Assembly (NCBI RefSeq): GCF_000011085.1
Contig: NC_006396.1
Coordinates: 186,001-250,000 of the forward strand
Direction: 5' to 3'
Length of the DNA stretch: 64,000 bases
Source: Haloarcula marismortui ATCC 43049
Lineage (GTDB): Archaea > Halobacteriota > Halobacteria > Halobacteriales > Haloarculaceae
Shown here: positions 8,034 to 16,790 of the stretch, piece by piece
How the letters are laid out: the number at the start of each line of letters is the position of its first letter
Numbering within the stretch: position 1 is the first letter of the stretch
Position numbers and translations under genes: made by a program
Notes under the pieces: model-generated
The model's database searches: none
The model's input: only the letters and a program-made list of their open reading frames with translations
What the model was told of the DNA's origin: nothing

Positions 8034-8756
8034 GTGGCGTACCTCTTCGTCCACGAAGACCGCGAGTACCTGCTGGACCCCGGCGAGCGGTTCGAATCCG
8101 ACCTCGGCATTCTGGAAGTGCCCGAAGACGTGGAACCGGGCGATGTCGTCGAGACGCATCTGGGGACCGGCTTCACCGTCCGTCGACTCCGCGGCCCGGA
8201 CCTGTTTACCCACCTCGAACGCACCGGCGCGCCGATGATGCCCCGCGACGTGGGGCTGGTCGTCGGCAAGACCGGGGTAGCCGCTGCGGACCGTGTCCTC
8301 GATGCCGGGACCGGGACCGGCATCCTCAGCGCGTACATGGGCCGTATCGGCGCTGACGTGGTTACTTACGAGCAGGACCCAGAGTTCGCCGAGGTCGCGC
8401 GCCAGAACATGGAGATCGCCGGCGTCGCTGATACCGTCGAGGTCCGGACCGGTGACATTACGGACGACCTCGACGACCTCTCGGGCTTTGACGTGCTGAC
8501 ACTCGACACCGAAGACGCACCGACTGTGGTCGAGCGAACGCCTACGCTGCTGGACCGCGGCGGGTCGCTGGCGGTGTACTCCCCGTTCGTGGAGAACACG
8601 CGCGAAGTCGTCGCAACGGCCACCGAGGTCGGCCTCGACGGCGTCGAAACGCTTGACACCATCCAGCGGGAGATGGACTTCGACGACCGCGGCTCCCGCC
8701 CATCGACCGGTGGCGTCGGTCACACCGGATACCTGACATTCGCGCGGCGGCCCTGA
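8034..8756 (+). CDS. trmI: tRNA (adenine-N1)-methyltransferase, TrmI family
   Basis: Archaeal TrmI methylates A57/A58 in the tRNA T-loop with S-adenosylmethionine. The 240-residue protein starts with GTG one base after the NAC stop. It has the small N-terminal beta domain (YLFVHEDREYLLDPGERFESDLG) and the SAM motif VLDAGTGTGILS, then YEQDPEFAEVARQN. The NAC-TrmI order is seen in other haloarchaea as I recall. The position specificity (57/58) is inherited from the family. Confidence 0.92.
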   Translation: MAYLFVHEDREYLLDPGERFESDLGILEVPEDVEPGDVVETHLGTGFTVRRLRGPDLFTHLERTGAPMMPRDVGLVVGKTGVAAADRVLDAGTGTGILSAYMGRIGADVVTYEQDPEFAEVARQNMEIAGVADTVEVRTGDITDDLDDLSGFDVLTLDTEDAPTVVERTPTLLDRGGSLAVYSPFVENTREVVATATEVGLDGVETLDTIQREMDFDDRGSRPSTGGVGHTGYLTFARRP

Positions 8757-8798
8757 CGGCCTCCGTCGGTCTGCTCACCCCCTGTTGTTGGGGTCGAC

Positions 8799-8804
8799 TT
8801 TAAA
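8799..8804 (+). promoter_or_regulatory. TATA box of the 69-aa protein gene
   Basis: TTTAAA lies about 30 bases before ATG 8832; the transcript would start a few bases before this ATG, excluding the GTG at 8814. Confidence 0.45.
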
Positions 8805-8831
8805 CATGTAGGAGTGCGTATGGTATACTGC

Positions 8832-9041
8832 ATGAGCGAATCAGAGACGCCGATGGAGACGACAACCTGGCCAGACCTCGCAATCGGGCTTTACGACCGC
8901 CTGACTGGGCGCAATGCCGAAATAACGTACGACTTCGACGACATGGAAGTCGATGTCCCGAGCAAGGCCGGCGAGGACGCCGAGCACGCTCGCTGGCGGG
9001 TCGACGGCACGCTGACCATCACGACACGCGACAACGACTGA
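8832..9041 (+). CDS. Small haloarchaeal protein of unknown function (69 aa)
   Basis: I do not recognise a family. The protein is acidic and probably soluble, with a helix-like start (TTWPDLAIGLYDRLTGRNAEI) and a beta-rich end (WRVDGTLTITTRD). Three bases separate it from the next gene, so the two are co-transcribed and may work together. An association with membranes or other proteins cannot be judged. Confidence 0.55.
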   Translation: MSESETPMETTTWPDLAIGLYDRLTGRNAEITYDFDDMEVDVPSKAGEDAEHARWRVDGTLTITTRDND

Positions 9042-9043
9042 CA

Positions 9044-9424
9044 GTGGTCACCACGACGAAGGCGGTCGGTGATCTGTTCGACCTGATCGAGCGAAAGCCG
9101 GACCTCCTCGTCGACGCCGACCTGACCGTCGAGCGGGACGGGGTCGCGTTCACCGTCCGCGGATACGACGACCTCGTCGCCGTCGACTTCCCGTCGTTCG
9201 GGGCGGCGCTCGATCTCTGGCGGGATCGACTGGTCGGAGGACGGGACGCCGCCGCGGCGCTGGCCGCTGCCGGACTGACGGCTGAAATCCGCGTTCGCGG
9301 AGCGCCCGTTGCCCGCCTCGGCGCGGACGCCGTTCCGAGTTCGCTTATAAACCGACTCGGTCTCGGGCCGATCCAACTGTTCCTCGACGGCGCGCTCCTG
9401 GCGATTACGCCACGGCGCGAATGA
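9044..9424 (+). CDS. Haloarchaeal protein of unknown function (126 aa)
   Basis: Starts at GTG two bases after the stop of the 69-aa gene. It is a soluble alpha/beta protein with an N-terminal helix (VGDLFDLIERKPDLL), beta strands (VERDGVAFTVRGYDDLVAVDFPSF) and an Ala-rich helix, ending with a hydrophobic strand (IQLFLDGALLAITP). No catalytic motif is visible. Its 3' end overlaps the 3' end of the convergent downstream gene by 20 bases. Confidence 0.55.
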   Translation: MVTTTKAVGDLFDLIERKPDLLVDADLTVERDGVAFTVRGYDDLVAVDFPSFGAALDLWRDRLVGGRDAAAALAAAGLTAEIRVRGAPVARLGADAVPSSLINRLGLGPIQLFLDGALLAITPRRE

Positions 9425-10016
9425 GGGAAAGCAGTTCGGCCCGGTAGTCCGACGGCGTCCGCCGGAGCGGTTCAGGCGGATTTTCCACACTCAAGAGGGT
9501 CGCCAGCGACCGGTCGGGATACGCCCCAGCGGCGATACGGAACCCGTCGCCGTGCCAGACGCCAACCCAGCCGGTAATCGACAGCGTCGCGTCGATCGCT
9601 TCGAGATCGAGTTCGGCGCTGTAGGTCCGGAGCCGCGCTCGGTCGCCGCTGTCCACGCGGACTCGTTCTCTCCGCCCGCGCTCGATGGACTCGAACCCCC
9701 TGTCGGCCAGTTCATCGGCGAAGGCTGACTGGGCCTCTGAGCGGACTGTCGGGAGAATCATCGCCGGCCCGATGCCCGGCGCAAGCGGCGGGGTAAACGA
9801 TAGTGCGGTCGCGAAAAAGAACCGCCACTGGTGGTCGAGCCCGATTGCGTCCCGGACGGCCTCACGCGTCTCGGCAGCATCGTACACCTTCGTCGCCCCC
9901 TCGACGCGGGCTGTCGGTAATTGAAAGACTGTTTCGACGCTCTCGTCGACGAGCTCCCAGCCGCCATCGCGTAACTGGTCAGCGGGTACGTCCGGGTACG
10001 CGGGGTCAGTGGGCAC
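9405..10016 (-). CDS. Conserved haloarchaeal protein of unknown function (203 aa)
   Basis: GTG start at 10016, ten bases after the TFS stop, so it is probably the second gene of a TFS operon. The protein is soluble and acidic, with the segments FFFATALSFTPPLAPGIGPAM (about 66-86), which could be a buried hydrophobic strand-helix, and ITGWVGVWHGDGFRIAAGAYPDRSL near the C-terminus. No catalytic motif is evident. I cannot name a function. Confidence 0.6.
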   Translation of the reverse strand: MPTDPAYPDVPADQLRDGGWELVDESVETVFQLPTARVEGATKVYDAAETREAVRDAIGLDHQWRFFFATALSFTPPLAPGIGPAMILPTVRSEAQSAFADELADRGFESIERGRRERVRVDSGDRARLRTYSAELDLEAIDATLSITGWVGVWHGDGFRIAAGAYPDRSLATLLSVENPPEPLRRTPSDYRAELLSLIRAVA

Positions 10017-10025
10017 GGGCTGGCC

Positions 10026-10352
10026 TCAGTGGTCGTCCTCTCGCCACTTGTGTTCGCACTCGGTGCAGGTGAAAAACCGAGTCTCGGACTCGTCGGCCGC
10101 GCGGATCTGCTTCATTTCGTAGAAGGCCCGCTCGTTGCCACATTCGGGACAGCGAGCGCCCGTCGTCGGCCCCATGTCTTCGGCATCGACCTCGGAGGTG
10201 TCGACGACTTCCGACTCCTCCTGGCCCTGCGTGGTGACGGCCATCTCCTGTTCGGCCTCGGCGTTTCGAGCCTTTTCGTAGCCGCAGCTACCACAGACCC
10301 AGCGCTCGTCGTCCGTTTTCATCATCGAACCGCATTCGTCGCAAAACTCCAT
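10026..10352 (-). CDS. tfs: Transcription factor S (TFS), RNA cleavage factor
   Basis: TFS stimulates transcript cleavage by stalled RNA polymerase, as TFIIS does in eukaryotes. The 108-residue protein has an N-terminal zinc ribbon (C4, C7, C20, C23), an acidic linker, and a C-terminal zinc ribbon (C68, C71, C96, C99). The acidic dipeptide D87-E88 lies on the catalytic loop (AADESET), so cleavage activity should be retained. Length and layout match archaeal TFS. Confidence 0.96.
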   Translation of the reverse strand: MEFCDECGSMMKTDDERWVCGSCGYEKARNAEAEQEMAVTTQGQEESEVVDTSEVDAEDMGPTTGARCPECGNERAFYEMKQIRAADESETRFFTCTECEHKWREDDH

Positions 10353-10468
10353 TGTAGTACCACCGTTTGCTTGCCGACCGTGTTAAACACCCGGTTTCGC
10401 CCGGGCCGTTCTCTCTCCGTGTTGCCGTGTAGTGTGGAACGAACAATAAAATCGGCGTGTCGACCGTC

Positions 10469-11563
10469 TCAGTCGTTTCGAACCCACGCCGAGCAGGCTT
10501 CCATGTCGTCCATGACTTCGCCGTGGAACGAACAGTACGGCTCGATGTCGCCGTCCTGCATCACATACTCGAAATGCCGGCAGTTCCCGCAGTATGTGTC
10601 TGGTTCGCCCTGATGGACCGCCGTCTCGGTAATCGCATCGCGTCCCGTCGTCGCCGTACCGCCGTCAGCCGACGGCGTTGCTTCCGGGCCTGCCTCAGCT
10701 ATTCTCGGGTCGAGTGTGTTCTCGGAGGGGCCGGTCTGGTCTGCTCCACTTGAGGCGGTGGTTTGCTGACCGGTGCTCGAACGAGTGTTCGCCTGACGGC
10801 CCGACTGTCGCTCCGTCGCTGTACCGCTGCCCGACTGTCGATTGGACCGCGTGCTGCGGTCAGACTGCGTGTCCCCCGTCGGTTGCCGACGGCAGCTGTT
10901 GGCCCTGCGTGTATCGTTCGAGCGCTGTCCGGTCCCGCCGTCGCTGACAGCGCCCTCGGTACCCGTCCCCGGCCGATTCGTCTGCGTCTCGACTGTGCCG
11001 TCCGGGTCCTGTCCGAAAAATCCGATGCCGCCCAGCCCCGGGAGCGTTCGGGCTTCTTCGACGAGGCGAATCGTTCCTTCCTCGGTCACCTCCATGCGTG
11101 CCGTCCCACCGGGGTCGTTTCGCGTCTTGAACGTCGCAAGCGACGCGAACAGGCACCAGAACGTCGTTACGATACCAGCGAAGTAGACGACGCCGGTAAG
11201 CAGTGCCAGCAGCGGGTCGCTGCTGGTCCAGCTGTAGGGGTACAGCGACTGGAACAGGCCGACGCCGCCCGCTGCGACACCTGTTCCGCCGAGCGCAGTC
11301 AGCCGGATTCGACGACTGGCCGGCAATACCGCGAACACGCCGAGAATAACCGACGGCAGCCCGAGCCCGGCGATGATGCCGGCGACTCGCCTGGCTGCGT
11401 AAGCGTCCAGCCCGTATCTGTTTCCGAGGGCGGTCGTTGCGAGTGCGATTGCCCCGACGAGTCCGGCAACACCAACGAGAAACAGAGCCGTCCCGACGAG
11501 TTGCTGGCGACGCGATGCGACGCGTCCAACCTCCCCTTCGTACACGTCGGTGAGACTAGTCAT
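10469..11563 (-). CDS. Membrane protein with C-terminal zinc-binding tail (DUF7139-like)
   Basis: From ATG 11563 the protein has four hydrophobic helices in the first half (about 21-47, 58-84, 91-112, 118-142), a Ser/Thr/Gly/Gln-rich disordered stretch (about 195-300), and a conserved Cys tail C-G-N-C-R-H-F ... C-S-F-H ... C-S-A-W that could bind a metal. TTTTATC near 11586-11592 supports this leaderless start. The family is haloarchaeal and its role unknown; I recall it as DUF7139, but this was not checked. Confidence 0.7.
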   Translation of the reverse strand: MTSLTDVYEGEVGRVASRRQQLVGTALFLVGVAGLVGAIALATTALGNRYGLDAYAARRVAGIIAGLGLPSVILGVFAVLPASRRIRLTALGGTGVAAGGVGLFQSLYPYSWTSSDPLLALLTGVVYFAGIVTTFWCLFASLATFKTRNDPGGTARMEVTEEGTIRLVEEARTLPGLGGIGFFGQDPDGTVETQTNRPGTGTEGAVSDGGTGQRSNDTRRANSCRRQPTGDTQSDRSTRSNRQSGSGTATERQSGRQANTRSSTGQQTTASSGADQTGPSENTLDPRIAEAGPEATPSADGGTATTGRDAITETAVHQGEPDTYCGNCRHFEYVMQDGDIEPYCSFHGEVMDDMEACSAWVRND

Positions 11564-11696
11564 GCAGTACACTACTGCTACATCCGATAAAACTACCCGT
11601 CAGACAGATGCATGACGCGGGCACGCGCGTACGCAGTCCGACAGATACGCGAGCCGTTCCGAAAGCACTAATCGGACCCACGGGCACTGTTCGGGT

Positions 11697-11984
11697 ATGA
11701 GCGACGACGAAAGCGAGGACGCGGAGGAGCCGGCTGTCGAACTCGGCGACGGACCCGACGTTACCGGTGCGCCGCTTTCCCGCGTCTCGGCCCGGCTCAC
11801 CTGGGGCATCGAACACAGCACTATCGTCGACCGCGAGGGTGACACGACGGTTCGGACGCCCGACGGCCCGCAGGAACTGGCAACGGTGCTTGAGGACGTC
11901 GACGTGCCGTATTTCTCCGACCGCCAGGAGTTCGAGAGTGCAGTCCGAGATGTCCTCGGGACCGGTCCTGTTCCGACCGAGTAA
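11697..11984 (+). CDS. DUF5789-like haloarchaeal protein (95 aa)
   Basis: A small acidic soluble protein. The core IEHSTIVDREGDTTVRTPDGPQELATVLEDVD and the end VPYFSDRQEFESAVRDVLG fit the DUF5789 family, which is widespread in haloarchaea with no assigned function. The pattern of alternating Asp/Glu with a Gly-rich turn suggests a small beta-alpha fold. The gene stands alone and is divergent from the upstream membrane protein. Confidence 0.65.
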   Translation: MSDDESEDAEEPAVELGDGPDVTGAPLSRVSARLTWGIEHSTIVDREGDTTVRTPDGPQELATVLEDVDVPYFSDRQEFESAVRDVLGTGPVPTE

Positions 11985-12161
11985 TCTGGGTAGCGGACTT
12001 TTGTCTGGCCGGACATGGCTACATCATCTGGTCTAGCAGTGGTCCGTCTGACGACATGGGCCGTGTGGCACTGCTTTCTACGCGGCATTCCGCCATCGTA
12101 TTTGAACCACAGGGTTTGATACCGTCTGTTGTGGAGACAGCGTGTGTTCCGTAGGAGGGGG

Positions 12162-12344
12162 ATGTCTTGGAAAGAGCAAACGGCATTCGCTATCTGGGGA
12201 CTCGGGGTTATCATCGTTCTCCGAACCCTGTATGATGTCTTCGGCGTGGAGGGGCGCGAATTAGCTATCGTTGCTGTTGTCCTGTTCTTTGGCTCGTTCT
12301 ACGGTGTGTTCATGCCAGTCTGGCGACGGCTCTCTGCGGAGTGA
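12162..12344 (+). CDS. Small two-helix membrane protein (60 aa)
   Basis: Start chosen at ATG 12162 because AGGAGGGGG, a good Shine-Dalgarno sequence, lies directly before it; this is unusual here, where most genes look leaderless. The protein has two hydrophobic segments (FAIWGLGVIIVLRTLYDVFG and LAIVAVVLFFGSFYGVFMPVW) joined by a charged loop. Function unknown. Confidence 0.6.
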   Translation: MSWKEQTAFAIWGLGVIIVLRTLYDVFGVEGRELAIVAVVLFFGSFYGVFMPVWRRLSAE

Positions 12345-12690
12345 AGCACAAGAAGAGCGTCTGTGCGGTCACAGCGGGTCAGCGGTCCGACGCAGTACGG
12401 TTCGCTACCGTAGCGCCACAACACAACAGCGTACAGTTACCGCATATTTTCGAGCGCACACACTGTGTCGGAGATAATCCACTCCGTCTCACAGTCGGCG
12501 TGCTCGATACTGAGCGCGTTGAAGGTCTCTCGTCCGTCATCGACCGTTATTTCGAACGCTCGGCTACGAAGCGACTCCGGATGGGGACTCGGTGGGGACA
12601 CACATCACCCTCATAGGGTGGGACCGATAAACGAGTCGATTCGCGGCGAGAGGGCCGTAACGCGCCGATTGGCCGCCGTCTGGCGATTGG
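12345..12690. other. 346-base interval without a recognisable gene
   Basis: Frames open here are basic or Cys/Ser-rich and lack halophilic composition. I see no tRNA, repeat family or strong hairpin. Confidence 0.45.
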
Positions 12691-12861
12691 TCAGGATTCG
12701 GCTCGGTCGCTCACTTCGGCTCTGCCGCGGCGCTTCCCGAACAGGTACGCGGCGACAATGAGTGCGAGGGGAACGACGAGAAACAGTCCCATCATGACGA
12801 GGAGAATGCCCAGTTCGATAGCGCCGGGCATACCGGGAAACAGGAGGAGGGCCATACCCAT
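12691..12861 (-). CDS. Short membrane protein with basic tail (56 aa)
   Basis: Read from ATG 12861 (or 12855) to TGA at 12691. A hydrophobic stretch of about 38 residues (LLLFPGMPGAIELGILLVMM, then GLFLVVPLALIVAAYLFG) is followed by K-R-R-G-R and a charged end, so the C-terminus should lie in the cytoplasm. The PGxPGxxEL segment vaguely recalls TatA proteins, but the amphipathic helix of TatA is missing, so it is not called TatA. Too short for a usual ORF cut-off. Confidence 0.55.
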   Translation of the reverse strand: MGMALLLFPGMPGAIELGILLVMMGLFLVVPLALIVAAYLFGKRRGRAEVSDRAES

Positions 12862-12930
12862 CGTACATCCGCCCGTCGCAAAAAGCCACCTGCCAAGTGA
12901 GCGGGTGGACTCGCTCCCACGGCGTCAGGC

Positions 12931-13701
12931 TTAGACGTGTGGCTCCGGCAGGAGGTCGTCGAACGCCTGCGCGTCCAGCCACTCACAGAGCCTGACAAGC
13001 TGTTCGGTCGCGGCCTCGAACATCTCCGCGCCCTTCTCGGCCGTCGCGTCCGTCTGGTCGCCCAGAACGCCGTTGTCGGTGTTATCGGCGGCGTCGTAGA
13101 AGGTCCGTGAGCCGTATTTGTTTGTCTCTGCCGCCTCGACGCTCGGAATCCCGCCGTCCCGTGCGTCTTCGAGGCGGTCGTCGTGAACCAGTTCGGAGCG
13201 CAGGTGTTGAATCATGGCCGTCTCTTTCGGCCCGCCGTGTGGTCCGTTCTGCTCGAACAGGTCGTCCACGAGGTCCGGGATGCTCTCGTCCCACATCCAC
13301 TCGATAGCGTACAGCACTTCATCGTCCCGGAGCCGGCGGCCGACCTCCCGGAGGTGCTCGATATTCCCACCGTGGGCGTTCACGTAGATGACCCGGTCGA
13401 TGCCGTGGTACGCCAGATTCCGAGTGAACGATTCGACGTAGTCACGAAACACCGGCGCGTCGACCCACATCGTCCCGTTGAACTGCCTGTGATGGGGACT
13501 CACGCCGACGTTGATCGTCGGGGTGCAGAGGTAGCCAGTCCTGTCGGCGGCTTCCCGGGCGAAGGCTTCCCCGATGAGGTGGTCGGTCGCCAGCGGGAGG
13601 TGCGGCCCGTGTTGTTCGGTCGATCCGAGCGGGACGAGCGCGAGCGACTCCGTCTCGAAATAGTCGTCGAGGTCCGGCCAGGTCTCGTCAGCGAGATACA
13701 T
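12931..13701 (-). CDS. Creatininase-family amidohydrolase
   Basis: The family includes creatininase, the MftE peptidase and archaeal ArfB, a formamide hydrolase of riboflavin/F420 precursor synthesis. Metal-binding residues are visible: E29, H31 and D40 in GSTEQHGPHLPLATDH, His in NAHGGN near 110, and Glu in GGPKETAM near 158. Length 256 residues is usual. The role could be ArfB, which haloarchaea need for F420 and riboflavin, but neighbours do not decide this. Confidence 0.85.
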   Translation of the reverse strand: MYLADETWPDLDDYFETESLALVPLGSTEQHGPHLPLATDHLIGEAFAREAADRTGYLCTPTINVGVSPHHRQFNGTMWVDAPVFRDYVESFTRNLAYHGIDRVIYVNAHGGNIEHLREVGRRLRDDEVLYAIEWMWDESIPDLVDDLFEQNGPHGGPKETAMIQHLRSELVHDDRLEDARDGGIPSVEAAETNKYGSRTFYDAADNTDNGVLGDQTDATAEKGAEMFEAATEQLVRLCEWLDAQAFDDLLPEPHV

Positions 13702-13781
13702 ATCACGTGCTGGAACGGGCGAGTCTTCAATCTGTGCCTCGTGACGACCGTTACGCTGGGAGTAGGCGAGGGAGGACGTGC

Positions 13782-15479
13782 TCAGTCGAATAGCTCGTAG
13801 ACGCGAGCCTCGTACGGCGCGAGCGTCACCGTTCCCGGGTCCGTGTCGTCACAGTCGTAGTTGCCCTCGAGCAGCGTCGCATCGGCGTACTCGACCGGGA
13901 GGTCGAGGGTCTCCGTTGCGTCGTCGAAATGCAAGACGACGAGGATTCGCTCGGTTCCCGAGTCCGCCGACAACGACCGTGTGAAGGCGAAGACAGTTTC
14001 GTGGTCGGGGAGCAGGTCGGTGTAGTCCCCGTACACCAGCACGTCCCTGTCGGCGCGCAACTGGATGAGCCGCTGGTAGTAGCTGTAGACGGAATCCACA
14101 TCGGCTTGCTGGTCGGCAGCGTTGATCTCTCTGTAGTTCGGATTGACCTGAATCCAGGGGTCGCCGTCGGTGAACCCGGCGTTTTTCGAGTCGTCCCATT
14201 GCATTGGCGTTCGAGCGTTGTCGCGGGTCCGGTAGCCGACGATATCTTTCACGTCATCGTACTCCTCGACCCCGTCTCGGTCGAGTAACTCTCGCGCGTG
14301 GTTGATCGCGTCCACGTCGCGGAGGTCGTCCATCGTCTCCCAGTCGGCGTTCGTCATCCCGAGTTCCTGCCCCTGATAGACGTATGGCGTGCCACGGAGC
14401 GTGAGGATGAACGTTCCGAGTAGCTTTGCGGATTCCCGGCGATAGTTCTCGGGGTCGCCGTAGCGGGAGACGCTCCGCGGCTGGTCGTGGTTCTCCCAGT
14501 ACAGCGTGTTCCAGCCGTCCGCCGCCAGCCCGTCCTGCCAGCGGCCGATGATACGCTTCAGTTCCGGCAGGCTCCAGTCACCGACAGACCACCGCTCGCC
14601 GTCAGCGTAATCGAGTTTCGTGTGCTGGAAGTGAAACGCCATGTCCAGCGGGCCGTCTGTGTCGGCGTACTCGAGAGCCGATTCGACGGTGAGCTGTGGC
14701 ATCTCCCCGACGGTCATCACGTCATAGTTCGATAGCACTTCCTCATCTAACGCCGTCAGGTACGACAGCATCTCCGGGCCGTCGATGAAATGCTCGGCGC
14801 CAACCCACTCGCTGTCCGGGTCGCCGTCGGGCAGCCCCTCGACTTTCGACAGAAGGTTGATGACATCCATCCGGAAGCCGTCGATGCCCTTCTCCAGCCA
14901 CCACTCGATGGTGTCGAAGATGTCCGTCCGGACCGAATCGTTGCGCCAGTTCAGGTCCGGCTGTGAGGTGTCGTACAGGTGGAGGAAGTACTCGCTGCGC
15001 TCCTCGTCGTACTCCCACGCGGAGCCCCCGAAGAAGGACTCCCAGTTGTTCGGCGGCACGGGGTCGCCGTCTTCATCTGTCCCGCCCTCGCGCCAGATGT
15101 AATAGTCCTCATACTCCGGGTCGCGCTGGCGGGATTTCCGAAACCACTCGTGCTGGTCCGACGTGTGATTGACGACGAGGTCCATAACGAGCCGCATATC
15201 CCGGTTGTGGACCTCTTCAACCAGCGCTTCCCAGTCGGCCATCGTCCCGAACTCGTCGTAGATGGTCTGATAATCGCTGATGTCGTAGCCGTTGTCCTTC
15301 TGGGGAGAGTCATACACCGGGTTGAGCCAGATGACATCGACGCCGAGGTCGGCGACGTAATCCAGGCGCTCAATGATGCCCTGCAAGTCGCCGACGCCAT
15401 CGCCGTCGCTGTCGTTGAAGCTCCGGGGATAGATCTGGTAGACGACTGCTTCCTTCCACCAGGCGCGCGCTGCGGTCAT
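13782..15479 (-). CDS. GH13 alpha-glucosidase (oligo-1,6-glucosidase type)
   Basis: Cytoplasmic enzyme that cleaves alpha-glucosidic bonds in short maltodextrins, isomaltose or related sugars. The 565-residue protein has the GH13 start (WWKEAVVYQIYPRSFNDSDG), the calcium/aspartate loop D-S-D-G-D-G-V-G-D-L, D205 as nucleophile (GFRMDVIN), E259 as acid/base (TVGEMPQL) and D332 (ENHDQPR). TTTAAG near 15505 fits a TATA box for ATG 15479. There is no signal peptide. Exact substrate (malto-, isomalto- or sucrose-type) is not settled by motifs. Confidence 0.94.
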   Translation of the reverse strand: MTAARAWWKEAVVYQIYPRSFNDSDGDGVGDLQGIIERLDYVADLGVDVIWLNPVYDSPQKDNGYDISDYQTIYDEFGTMADWEALVEEVHNRDMRLVMDLVVNHTSDQHEWFRKSRQRDPEYEDYYIWREGGTDEDGDPVPPNNWESFFGGSAWEYDEERSEYFLHLYDTSQPDLNWRNDSVRTDIFDTIEWWLEKGIDGFRMDVINLLSKVEGLPDGDPDSEWVGAEHFIDGPEMLSYLTALDEEVLSNYDVMTVGEMPQLTVESALEYADTDGPLDMAFHFQHTKLDYADGERWSVGDWSLPELKRIIGRWQDGLAADGWNTLYWENHDQPRSVSRYGDPENYRRESAKLLGTFILTLRGTPYVYQGQELGMTNADWETMDDLRDVDAINHARELLDRDGVEEYDDVKDIVGYRTRDNARTPMQWDDSKNAGFTDGDPWIQVNPNYREINAADQQADVDSVYSYYQRLIQLRADRDVLVYGDYTDLLPDHETVFAFTRSLSADSGTERILVVLHFDDATETLDLPVEYADATLLEGNYDCDDTDPGTVTLAPYEARVYELFD

Positions 15480-15577
15480 ACACAGGGGTAGCCTGACACG
15501 TCGCTTAAATCCACGGGTTCATACAACACCCGTTGTAAACTCTCTAACCATGCCGAGCAACGGCGGTCCCAGTACCG

Positions 15578-16660
15578 CTACAGTTCCAGCACCGTGTGTC
15601 GCGGCAGTTCGAGGTCGTAGCCGACGGCCGAAACCGTCTCAGTCGGCCAGTCGCCGGTCCCGGACAGCAGTTCGATGTCGTCGTCGGAGACGAGATACGT
15701 GTCTTCGCTCTTTGTCCCGTCGATGGTCGGGTTCCAGGCGTACCCATGTGGCAACGCGACCTCGCCCTCATGTCCAGGCGTGGCGATCCACTCACGGCCG
15801 GCGAAGCCCGTTGCGCCGCCCTGATGATGGTTCTGCCACTCACCCTCCCAGCCGACCGCGGCGTAGGCGTCCTGAATCGCGTCGAACACGTCGCCCGCTG
15901 TGCCGCCACCCTGACCGACCACCTGTGTCGCGGCCAGCGCAGTGGTCTCGACGCGGGCGGCCTTGTGGGTTCGCTCCATGAGCCACTCCGGCGGGTCGAA
16001 CGCGACTGCCCGGGTGGTGCTGACGTGGAGCCCGTCTCGCTGGACGGTCACCGATATGAGCGCGTAGTCGCCGAGTTCAGTGTCAGTCGAGGTGTAATGG
16101 CGGTATGATTGCGCCCGCTCGGCGCTGCCAACGAGCACGACGGGCGTGGCGATGCCCCGGCCTTCGAGCTTCTGTCGAAGCACCGCGGTCACATCGAGTT
16201 CGGTATGCGAGGGTTCGACTTTCCGCGCGACAGCCTCGACTGCTTCAGCCGTGTCTCGCGCGAGGTCACGGCACTGCTTCATCTGGGTCTCGGTCAGCGG
16301 CTGTCGGAGTTGTGTGGCGTCGACTGACTCGAAGCCGGGGACATCGAAATCAGCCGCCGCCGGGGCCGGACTCGCATCAGCAACAGCCTCGGCCAGTGAC
16401 TCCGCGTGCCAGTCGAACGTCGCAACGGTCACATCGCCGTCGAGTTCCTCGTCACGGAGCCGCGGCGCTTCGATGTTATTGGCGACGACCCGTACGCCGT
16501 CGCTGTCGTAGCCCGCGGCGGCGACGCCGATGTCACCCTCCCGGTCGACGACATTGTCGCCTCCCCCTGTGAGCCATGCGAAGGAGTTCGGTCGGGCGAA
16601 CCAGACGGCTTCGAGTCCCGCTGTCCGGAGATACTGGTCGAGTCGGTCTGTGAGCGTCAT
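15578..16660 (-). CDS. M24 (Xaa-Pro peptidase)-like protein lacking most metal ligands
   Basis: 360 residues, start at ATG 16660 because the upstream residues are not halophilic. It has a creatinase/prolidase N-terminal domain (DQYLRTAGLEAVWFARPNSFAWLTGG) and a pita-bread C-terminal domain (GHEGEVALPHGYAWN, TKSEDTYLV). In active M24 enzymes the two-metal site uses Asp, Asp, His, Glu, Glu. Here the strand usually holding the two Asp reads ISVTVQRDGLHVSTTRAVAF without them, and the first Glu site reads NPTIDGT. Only H in HHQGGATGF and the last Glu remain. It is probably not a normal peptidase. Confidence 0.8.
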   Translation of the reverse strand: MTLTDRLDQYLRTAGLEAVWFARPNSFAWLTGGGDNVVDREGDIGVAAAGYDSDGVRVVANNIEAPRLRDEELDGDVTVATFDWHAESLAEAVADASPAPAAADFDVPGFESVDATQLRQPLTETQMKQCRDLARDTAEAVEAVARKVEPSHTELDVTAVLRQKLEGRGIATPVVLVGSAERAQSYRHYTSTDTELGDYALISVTVQRDGLHVSTTRAVAFDPPEWLMERTHKAARVETTALAATQVVGQGGGTAGDVFDAIQDAYAAVGWEGEWQNHHQGGATGFAGREWIATPGHEGEVALPHGYAWNPTIDGTKSEDTYLVSDDDIELLSGTGDWPTETVSAVGYDLELPRHTVLEL

Positions 16661-16790
16661 GCCCTGACATCCCGCCGGCCCCAGTAAAAACCAGGGACAA
16701 CACGCGGCGACAGGACCGGCGCCACAGGTCTCCCACAGCGGCAACCACGACACACATCTTGCTCCTATCGTGTTCGACGCCGCTCCTGAC

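Noticed and set aside
10763..11590. 275-residue plus-strand ORF opposite the DUF7139-like gene
   Set aside because: Very Arg/Ala-rich composition and complete overlap with the supported minus-strand gene.
12691..12861. Calling the 56-residue protein TatA
   Set aside because: The PGxPGxxEL start is only suggestive; the amphipathic helix and the conserved FG motif of TatA are missing.
14978..15491. 170-residue plus-strand ORF inside the alpha-glucosidase gene
   Set aside because: Lies wholly opposite the GH13 gene and lacks halophilic composition.
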